From NCBI GenBank assembly GCA_938031175.1, contig CALHGZ010000007.1, forward strand, positions 66,999 to 130,998: a stretch of DNA of 64,000 nucleotides, in the 5' to 3' direction. This document shows positions 58,212-64,000 of this stretch, one piece after another (within the stretch, counting starts at the first letter, position 1; each line of letters opens with the position of its first letter). This DNA comes from Candidatus Kapaibacterium sp. (GTDB lineage: Bacteria; Bacteroidota; Ignavibacteria; Kapaibacteriales; UBA2268). The translations under genes and the position numbers were made by a program. The notes below the pieces were generated by a model. It did no database searches. It saw only the letters and a program-made list of their open reading frames with translations, and was not told the DNA's origin.

Positions 58212-58823
58212 ATGAAATCAATCTTATTTTTAATTGCTTTTATATGTATAATGTTGGCAACCTCTTGTACCGATGAAAATTCATTATCTCCGATCGAGAA
58301 TAAAAATCAATACAATAGTATAATCATCTATGATGATTTTGTTGAAGAATTGAATTTAGGAAGTTTGCAAAATCCAATTGAAATAAGTTTCAGAAGTCAA
58401 TTTACAGAGTTTGAGTTAAATGAATTTTTTTCCAAACTGAATTTATCCCGTAATTCGAGAAAAGGTATAAATCGGCTTGTTAATGAAAGAAATGCAAAGG
58501 CTGAATTGATAATAAAAGAGATGTTTGCTGAAATTACAATTGCTGTTAATAAAGCAAATTATGTCCGTGAATTCATAATTAAAAATTATGAAAATGAGTA
58601 TATATCGCTATCAGAAGCAATAATCGCAATTAATAGCTTGAATAATGGAATACTTGTTTCTTTAGGAGAGAGGGGTTTGAAGAACAAGTATTTCATTAAG
58701 TTATATCAGGAACAGATATTAATGGTAAAAAATATATCTTCGTATCTCAGTGAATCTGATAAAATGCTATGGGACGAATTTACAAATAAACATTATAAGG
58801 CATTTTTCGGTTTACCATTATAA
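58212..58823 (+). CDS. Small alpha-helical lipoprotein, unknown
   Basis: A 203-residue protein with a lipoprotein signal (hydrophobic to about 16, lipobox ATSC with Cys19). The mature part is mostly helical and charged (ELNEFFSKLNLSRNSRKGINRLV...). I recognise no family. The ATG at 58212 has GGGAG upstream; the frame runs upstream to 58179, which would spoil the signal. It has its own promoter and terminator. Confidence 0.75.
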   Translation: MKSILFLIAFICIMLATSCTDENSLSPIENKNQYNSIIIYDDFVEELNLGSLQNPIEISFRSQFTEFELNEFFSKLNLSRNSRKGINRLVNERNAKAELIIKEMFAEITIAVNKANYVREFIIKNYENEYISLSEAIIAINSLNNGILVSLGERGLKNKYFIKLYQEQILMVKNISSYLSESDKMLWDEFTNKHYKAFFGLPL

Positions 58824-58871
58824 AACAGGCACTTATAGACACTACCCATTTATAAGGCACTCCTCCGTATC

Positions 58872-58901
58872 GCCGTTGGTTAAACCAACGGCTTATTTTT
58901 T
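58872..58901 (+). terminator. Intrinsic terminator after the 58212 lipoprotein
   Basis: GCCGTTGG and CCAACGGC form an 8-bp stem (TTAAA loop) followed by TTATTTTTTC, 48 bp after the stop codon. Confidence 0.85.
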
Positions 58902-59017
58902 CTATTGTATGCAATATTTCTGCCGATTAATATATCTGTGCATAATGGAATAGATGAATTATTGCACTTATAAATAATTTATAACGTCATTTTCAAGAAT
59001 CAAGACGGAACAATAAG

Positions 59018-59827
59018 ATGAAAAAAGAATTTAAAATACTAATCATTTTTTTAAGCACGTTATTGGTATTAATGATTTTTTATATAGCTACTGCTTATCC
59101 ACAAAGCGAGCGATTGCGTTCAGTAAGAAACGAGGCATTTGGATTTGGCGAACGGCTCGATTACAAAGTGGGATATAAATTTATTACTGCTGGAACTGGT
59201 TACTTTCACATACTGCCGGATCCGGTTTATCGTAATGGGAGAAAATGCTACGATATAAGATTTCAAGTTCGTTCCCTTCAAAGTTTAGAATGGATTTATA
59301 AAGTTAAAGATGATTACCGAACAGTTCTGGATGTTGCAGGTATTTTCCCCTGGGAATTTGAGCAAAAAATTAGAGAAGGAAATTATAAACGTGATTTTCG
59401 TGCTGAGTTTGACCAGGTGAATAACATTGCATATGCAGAAGGGAAGTCTTACAAAGTTATACCCTATGTACACGATATTGTCTCAGCCTTTTTTTTCGTT
59501 AGGACCTTAGATCTAGGAAATATGCCTAAAGACACTGTCTTTTATGTAAATAATTTTTATAAGGACTCTGTTTATACGCTCGGCGTTAAAATATTAGGGA
59601 AACAAGTAATTAAAGTTGAAGCAGGAACTTTTCGTTGCATTGTAATCGAGCCGATGGTAGTCGAAGGTGGTTTATTCAAAAGCGAAGGGAAAATACTCAT
59701 TTGGTTGACTGATGACGAAAGGAAAATACCCGTTAAAGTGGCTACTAAAATATTAATCGGATATGTTGGTGCTGAGCTTACTTCTTACCGCGGTTTAAGA
59801 GGACCATTGACAGCTAAATTGGACTAA
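59018..59827 (+). CDS. DUF3108 domain envelope protein
   Basis: A 269-residue protein with an N-terminal signal/anchor (about 7-28) and a beta-rich domain matching DUF3108: FGERLDYKVGYKFITAGTGYF, then PYVHDIVSAFFFVRTLDL and IEPMVVEGGLFKSEGKILIWLTDDERKIPV. The function is unknown; members lie in the periplasm or outer membrane. It sits 14 bp before lolA, so a link to lipoprotein or outer-membrane traffic is possible. Confidence 0.85.
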   Translation: MKKEFKILIIFLSTLLVLMIFYIATAYPQSERLRSVRNEAFGFGERLDYKVGYKFITAGTGYFHILPDPVYRNGRKCYDIRFQVRSLQSLEWIYKVKDDYRTVLDVAGIFPWEFEQKIREGNYKRDFRAEFDQVNNIAYAEGKSYKVIPYVHDIVSAFFFVRTLDLGNMPKDTVFYVNNFYKDSVYTLGVKILGKQVIKVEAGTFRCIVIEPMVVEGGLFKSEGKILIWLTDDERKIPVKVATKILIGYVGAELTSYRGLRGPLTAKLD

Positions 59828-59841
59828 GTTTAAGGGATAAA

Positions 59842-60468
59842 ATGATTTTTACAATATTAGTTATAAAAACAATATTTCTTTTAACTATCAATTTTGCGTA
59901 TTCACAAAATGATAAAAAAACTGAATATAATAAATTAGTTGAGAAATATTCTGGTATGAAATCGCTATCGACTAAATTTATCCTGGATGGTAATTATAGA
60001 ATAACAGGTTCAATTAGAGCAAAAAAGGGTAACAAATACATTCTTGATATAGGTAACAGGGTAGTTGTCTCTAATGGTAAAACTATTTGGAATTATTCCA
60101 AACGTAGTAATAACGTAATAATTAGCAATTTTGATGAAAAAAATATGAACTTTTCCATCGAGCAATTCTTTTTTAGTTACTTGCTTGCTTATATTCCGAC
60201 AGAATTAAAAAGAGAAGCAACATCAAAAGGTGCTTATAATTATGTACTGAAGGTTGAACCGGAGGGACAAGAAAAAATGCTTTTAGGTGTTAATTACATA
60301 GAAATAAAATATGATCCTAAGAATTATGAGATAAAAGCATTAAATATTGCAGAAGGTAATCAGATCCAATATTGGCGTTTAGAAGATTTAAAAATTAATC
60401 CGATATTGAATGATGCCTTATTCGAATTTAATCCACCTGCAGATGCTGAAATTATAGATATGAGATAG
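59842..60468 (+). CDS. lolA: LolA-like outer-membrane lipoprotein carrier
   Basis: LolA carries lipoproteins across the periplasm. A signal peptide (about 1-21) precedes a half-barrel beta domain with the family pattern (LSTKFILDGNYRITGSIRAKKGNKYILD, VVSNGKTIWNY, LEDLKINPILNDALFEFNPP). Length fits LolA (about 200). The ATG has AAGGGA upstream. Identity to LolA is by family pattern, not by catalytic residue. It ends directly against the convergent trmB stop. Confidence 0.82.
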   Translation: MIFTILVIKTIFLLTINFAYSQNDKKTEYNKLVEKYSGMKSLSTKFILDGNYRITGSIRAKKGNKYILDIGNRVVVSNGKTIWNYSKRSNNVIISNFDEKNMNFSIEQFFFSYLLAYIPTELKREATSKGAYNYVLKVEPEGQEKMLLGVNYIEIKYDPKNYEIKALNIAEGNQIQYWRLEDLKINPILNDALFEFNPPADAEIIDMR

Positions 60469-61104
60469 CTATTTACAACAGATTATGCGAAAGTATTTTA
60501 TTCCTTTCTCTTCGCAGGATTTTTGTTTGTTAGTCATAGGTAAATCCCAAATTAAACTATTATTAGCTTCGCTAAAAGTAAATTTTTTGAAATTATTTAG
60601 AATTTCGATATGATAAAGATGAACATCGTATATGTCGGTAGCAATATATAATTTTCCGCTAGGCAACAGTATTCTATATATTTCATTTAGTAAATCAAAA
60701 TTGAAAACTCTTCGTTTAAAATGCTTCTTTTTGAACCAAGGGTCGGGAAAAAGAAAAAACACTTTTTCGATAGTCTCATCATCAATAAAGTACAGTCCGT
60801 TAGTAATATTATACCATAAAGCGGACAAATTTGGAAGTTCCTTTTTTTTTGTTATAATTTTTTTTACAAAAGGTTCTCTCAACTCAATACCTAAAATATT
60901 TTTTTCTGGATATAGCATAGCTAAGGATTCGAGGAACAATCCCTTACCACATCCGAGATCAATCATATCCGGAGCTTTTCCATTAATGAAATGCTCTTTC
61001 CAATTAATATTTTCTATTAGGGGAGGATAGTTTGGAGGAATACGTTTTAATTGACTTATTGGTAAATAGTAATTAGAGCCTAAATGTTGTCTTAATCTTT
61101 TCAT
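60469..61104 (-). CDS. trmB: tRNA (guanine-N7)-methyltransferase TrmB
   Basis: TrmB methylates G46 in the variable loop of tRNA with SAM. The SAM motif DLGCGKG, the EL acidic pocket after GIELREP, and the FLFPDPWFKKKHFKRR signature are present. I choose the ATG at 61104 (MKRLRQHLG); the frame extends to a TTG at 61116. About 211 residues. Stop codons of trmB and lolA abut. Confidence 0.93.
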   Translation of the reverse strand: MKRLRQHLGSNYYLPISQLKRIPPNYPPLIENINWKEHFINGKAPDMIDLGCGKGLFLESLAMLYPEKNILGIELREPFVKKIITKKKELPNLSALWYNITNGLYFIDDETIEKVFFLFPDPWFKKKHFKRRVFNFDLLNEIYRILLPSGKLYIATDIYDVHLYHIEILNNFKKFTFSEANNSLIWDLPMTNKQKSCEEKGIKYFRIICCK

Positions 61105-61186
61105 TTGCAAATGCAAAAATAATAATTTTTAAGTGAATAATTCAATAATTAATTAAAAATTAATTTTTTATTAAGAGATGATTTTA

Positions 61187-61194
61187 TATATTTG
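61187..61194 (+). promoter_or_regulatory. Weak promoter -7 box for the histidine kinase
   Basis: TATATTTG lies 55 nt before the kinase ATG, farther than for most genes here. No -33 TTG. Confidence 0.3.
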
Positions 61195-61249
61195 GATGAT
61201 TTTAAATTAAAAATTAAGAAAGATTAAGTATAACAAGGGTCCCAAACAA

Positions 61250-62122
61250 ATGAAGTCAGGAAATAATGACTCAGAATTACTAATTTTACGTAATGAAATC
61301 GAAAATTTACGCTCAGAAATTGATGGATTAGTGGAAAGAACACGAGAATTAGAATTGCGTAACCGGGAATTGCAGGAACAATTACATTCACTATCCCAGA
61401 ATAAACTTGATTTAGAAAAGTTACAAAATCAAAAAGATGAATTATTTGCACAAATCATTCACGATATTAAGAATCCTGCGGCAATAATTCATAATTTAGT
61501 CGAACTATTACGTTCATACGATAACCAAGCAATCGACCAGCAAGAAATCATTCGTGACATTGAATTAACCTCGCAACGAATTTTAAAACTCTCGCAAGAA
61601 TTTTCCAGAATTGTTGCTCTTGAGGCTAATCGCATACCGATAGAAGTAATGGAGGCACCACTCAATGAAATTGTGAGGGATGTTGTTCGATTGAATCAAT
61701 TGAATGCAGAGCGTAAATCTATAAAAATAATTACAGAATTAAATGAAGATATTCCGGATGCAGAATTCGATCCGCAAAAAATTTCCGAAGTTGTTGAAAA
61801 TCTTGTCTCGAATGCAATTAAATTTACAAAAGCCGGTGGTTTAGTTAAAGTAAAGACATACGCAAAAGATGCTTTTGTTTGTTGTGAAGTTATAGATACT
61901 GGCATTGGTTTAACAGAAGAAGATATCAAAAAAGCATTTGTCAAAGGAGCTAAGTTATCAGCCAAACCAACAGCAGGCGAGTCTTCAACCGGCTTAGGTT
62001 TATGGATTGTCAAAAAATTAATAGACGTACACAAAGGTAAAGTTTGGGTTAAAAGCATTTTGGGTAAAGGTTCAACATTTGGATTCTATCTTCCATTAAG
62101 GCAAAGTTCTACAATGAATTAG
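61250..62122 (+). CDS. Soluble sensor histidine kinase
   Basis: A 290-residue kinase with no transmembrane segment. Residues 8-65 form a coiled coil; the HisKA domain has the phosphoacceptor His71 in FAQIIHDIKNP; the HATPase domain has the N box NLVSNAIKF, DTGIGL and STGLGLWIVKKL. No response regulator is beside it; the orphan regulator at 33156 is a possible partner. The 3' end overlaps the convergent phage portal gene by 14 bp. Confidence 0.92.
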   Translation: MKSGNNDSELLILRNEIENLRSEIDGLVERTRELELRNRELQEQLHSLSQNKLDLEKLQNQKDELFAQIIHDIKNPAAIIHNLVELLRSYDNQAIDQQEIIRDIELTSQRILKLSQEFSRIVALEANRIPIEVMEAPLNEIVRDVVRLNQLNAERKSIKIITELNEDIPDAEFDPQKISEVVENLVSNAIKFTKAGGLVKVKTYAKDAFVCCEVIDTGIGLTEEDIKKAFVKGAKLSAKPTAGESSTGLGLWIVKKLIDVHKGKVWVKSILGKGSTFGFYLPLRQSSTMN

Positions 62123-63275
62123 AGTTTTTTACAAAAATATCTTTTGCTTCGAAACCATAATTTTTGATCCAATAATCAATTGTAAAAGAAATTTGACCTG
62201 TTTGGAGTAATTTTATATCTCGTTCCAAACGCTCAGTATTATCGGAATCATTTATCATAAATTTAAAAATGGGATAATTGATTTTACTTGAATAATTTAA
62301 GTTGATGAAATATCGGATTAATTCATTGAACAGCTTTTCGACGAGTCTCGAATCAGAGATTATAACCTCTTTACGAATTTTGTAATGAGTCATAGATGCA
62401 GCATAAGAGCCCATATCCAATTCTGTTGTTAGTGTCTGTGAAAGTAAAATTTTGGATATTTCAGCATTGCAATGTTTTATTAAGTCCTTAAATAATGAAG
62501 TAGAGCTTGAACGTATTGCCTCCTTGAATTCAATATTGATATCTGAAGGTGTAACAATTACTGCATCCTCAGTCATTTCAGCCAAATCTTTTGCCAGTGC
62601 CTTAGATTCTTCATAGGTACTGCCCCTTGTATATTGACCAACAAGTAAGGGCATTCCATAACGTTCCATAAAGTTAATCCAAAATCTTAAACCGGCATTT
62701 TTAAATGTAACTGGCCAATAGCATTTTGATAACAAAGCCTGCCCATATGGATTCATATATGATGATTCGTATTGCAATAAAATTATTTTATAATCAGGGG
62801 GATATTCACCCGCAATGTTACCTTTTTTGCGATATTTTATTTTCCCTTGTTTATCGAAAAAGAAATATTCCTGTGGTTTAGCCATTAACTCAGCCGGAAT
62901 TATAAACGGATTTTTACTATAGGTATAATTCCAAATTACTTCAAATGGTTGAAATCCGAAAAGTGGAGCTTCGAGAGCCTCGTTAATTAATCTATATATG
63001 TCCAAATCAGTAATAAATGACTTAACGGATTTATAAATGCCTATTGGAGAATCGTTTGGCAGAATCTGATAATCATAACCAAGCAATCCACTTTTTCTCG
63101 ATTGAATGCAACTCCATACGTGTGGGTCATTTTTTAATTCTCTGTAGGCTTCGATAGTTTTACCGGTTTTTTGGAGAATTTTATCAGGATTGGGCAAAAT
63201 TCCAATTAATTTGGAAAAATTTAACCCCATGTTCCGGTCAAAAATTTCTTGGGTTAGAATATTATAATTTCTCAT
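62109..63275 (-). CDS. Phage portal protein, Mu gp29-like (DUF935)
   Basis: The 388-residue protein matches the DUF935/Mu gp29 portal family: LLGYDYQILP, ALEAPLFGFQPFEVIW, the PQEYFFFD strand, NPYGQALLSKCYWP, FMERYGMPLLVGQYTRG and the MTEDAVIVTPSDINIEF block. Portals form the dodecameric ring through which DNA enters the capsid. It is shorter than Mu gp29 (about 510). The ATG overlaps the upstream gene stop by four bases. No terminase or capsid gene is visible on its 3' side, where the host kinase gene begins at once. Confidence 0.85.
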   Translation of the reverse strand: MRNYNILTQEIFDRNMGLNFSKLIGILPNPDKILQKTGKTIEAYRELKNDPHVWSCIQSRKSGLLGYDYQILPNDSPIGIYKSVKSFITDLDIYRLINEALEAPLFGFQPFEVIWNYTYSKNPFIIPAELMAKPQEYFFFDKQGKIKYRKKGNIAGEYPPDYKIILLQYESSYMNPYGQALLSKCYWPVTFKNAGLRFWINFMERYGMPLLVGQYTRGSTYEESKALAKDLAEMTEDAVIVTPSDINIEFKEAIRSSSTSLFKDLIKHCNAEISKILLSQTLTTELDMGSYAASMTHYKIRKEVIISDSRLVEKLFNELIRYFINLNYSSKINYPIFKFMINDSDNTERLERDIKLLQTGQISFTIDYWIKNYGFEAKDIFVKNSNSL

Positions 63276-63739
63276 TTACTACCCCCGATATTAATACTCA
63301 TACCAATAATGAATCCCAAAGTAGCCCCACTTGCAATATAAAGGGGGATTTCCCACCACTCTTTATCTTTATAAACGCTCTTATTGATAGTAATTTCACG
63401 CAAGATTAATGAATCAGGTGGGAATTTAATTGCCATACTGAATAAATTTTCAGGGAATTCATAACGAAGAAATATTGTATCAGTTTTAATAATTGTATCT
63501 ATCTCTGCAACAAATGGAAAGCTTGTATATATTGTATCATATTGGTATTTAATTAAAGGTTTGACCTTTGTGATAAAAATTGGTTCCCTAGGTTCTTTGA
63601 TGATTATAGTGTCTCGGACAATTTTTTCAGTCTTAACGGGAAAAACTGTTACTTGCCTGCTATTCTTGTAATAGATTATTATTGTAATTATAAGCAAAAT
63701 TATGACAAATAAATAAAAAGAATGATAAATATTTTTCAT
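63272..63739 (-). CDS. Small phage-associated protein with two membrane segments, spanin-like guess
   Basis: A 155-residue protein with an N-terminal helix (about 8-24), a central extended region rich in DTI and TKV repeats (about 35-100), and a second hydrophobic segment near 133-150 ending in a glycine-rich tail. It overlaps its neighbours by four bases on both sides (ATGA). The position between another small membrane gene and a portal gene recalls Mu lysis genes (spanins), but the sequence is not diagnostic. Confidence 0.65.
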   Translation of the reverse strand: MKNIYHSFYLFVIILLIITIIIYYKNSRQVTVFPVKTEKIVRDTIIIKEPREPIFITKVKPLIKYQYDTIYTSFPFVAEIDTIIKTDTIFLRYEFPENLFSMAIKFPPDSLILREITINKSVYKDKEWWEIPLYIASGATLGFIIGMSINIGGSK

Positions 63740-63993
63740 AGATGTCTTTCTTTAATGTGGTCAATGAATAAATCATAGATATCGGTTAATCTTTTTTCGA
63801 TAGATTCTAATCTTGAATGAATAGAGTTTTCTAAATTTTGCAATTTTTGTTCTATTATGGCAAGGCGATTTTCGTGATTTGAATGTCTTTTTTCATCAGA
63901 TAATTTTGAGTTTATTACGGTATCGATATTTTTCTTCAATTCGTTGCGGATAGCTATGAAAATTGAAATGAAACTTATTAAAATAGTGAGCAC
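63736..63993 (-). CDS. Small membrane-coiled-coil protein, possibly incomplete at window edge
   Basis: At least 85 residues with a hydrophobic N-terminal segment (about 1-15) and a long coiled coil (about 30-75; RLAIIEQKLQNLENSIHSRLESIEKRL). The apparent start is GTG at 63993 and the frame stays open to the window edge, so the real start may lie beyond. It overlaps the next gene by four bases. Small TM-coiled-coil proteins occur in phage lysis and structural modules. Confidence 0.6.
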   Translation of the reverse strand: MLTILISFISIFIAIRNELKKNIDTVINSKLSDEKRHSNHENRLAIIEQKLQNLENSIHSRLESIEKRLTDIYDLFIDHIKERHL

Positions 63994-64000
63994 AGGTAGA

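Noticed and set aside
61114-61121. TAnnTTTG box before trmB
   Set aside because: Only 9 nt from the start codon, which would leave almost no leader; treated as a chance match in AT-rich DNA.

Overview
This 64 kb window is AT-rich chromosomal DNA from a bacterium of the Bacteroidota / Chlorobiota-Ignavibacteria-Kapabacteria group. The evidence is three secreted proteins with type IX secretion (T9SS) C-terminal sorting domains, a DUF3098 protein, BatBCDE, a Bacteroidota-type SdhCAB, TonB-dependent receptors, weak Shine-Dalgarno use, and TAnnTTTG promoter -7 boxes in front of many genes. I infer a class such as Ignavibacteria or Kapabacteria but cannot fix it from sequence alone. Most of the window is housekeeping DNA, with one phage-derived edge on the right.

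Layout. 1-3.3 kb: mnmE-mnmG (tRNA wobble U34 modification), with a perfect parS palindrome between them and half of a second parS-like site at the left edge, so the region is probably close to oriC and parAB. 3.4-7.4 kb: an LhgO-type FAD oxidoreductase, a small nucleotidyltransferase-like relic, and a methyltransferase-GT4-TPR fusion. 7.6-12.5 kb: two T9SS cargo proteins. 12.7-14.5 kb: Mrp and an NFU scaffold for Fe-S clusters, plus an Hc1-like histone protein. 14.5-17.2 kb: a secreted CsgG/TolB-like protein coupled to PolX, whose polymerase metal ligands are lost. 17.5-28.4 kb: monomeric isocitrate dehydrogenase, an FN3 T9SS protein, an aldehyde dehydrogenase, a c-type cytochrome with a heme-bearing outer-membrane barrel, PEP carboxykinase and an aspartate aminotransferase. 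28.8-32.3 kb: sdhCAB. 32.5-37.9 kb: an LEA14-like lipoprotein, a response regulator, a CNNM/CBS membrane protein, tRNA-Pro, EI-HPr of the PTS, and TsaC. 38-43.9 kb: glycogen phosphorylase, a FecA-like receptor and an AIM24 protein. 43.9-48.3 kb: batBCDE. 48.5-54.4 kb: aconitase, a small membrane protein, riboflavin synthase and a TonB receptor. 54.6-61.1 kb: DUF3098-era, a Cu/Zn-type efflux permease with an HMA domain, lipoprotein MsrA, a small lipoprotein, DUF3108-LolA, and TrmB. 61.2-64 kb: a soluble histidine kinase, then a Mu-type phage portal gene with two small membrane-protein genes running off the right edge.

How the genes fit together. Aconitase, isocitrate dehydrogenase, SdhCAB, PEP carboxykinase, aspartate aminotransferase and the LhgO-like enzyme outline a respiratory TCA-cycle metabolism with gluconeogenesis and anaplerosis; glycogen phosphorylase supplies stored glucan. 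Envelope functions are heavily represented (T9SS cargo, TonB receptors, LolA, lipoproteins, Bat proteins, barrel-cytochrome). No CRISPR array, insertion sequence or rRNA was found. The most unusual features are the cytochrome-barrel pair, the polymerase-dead PolX, the parS sites abutting stop codons, and the phage portal island that lacks terminase and capsid genes.
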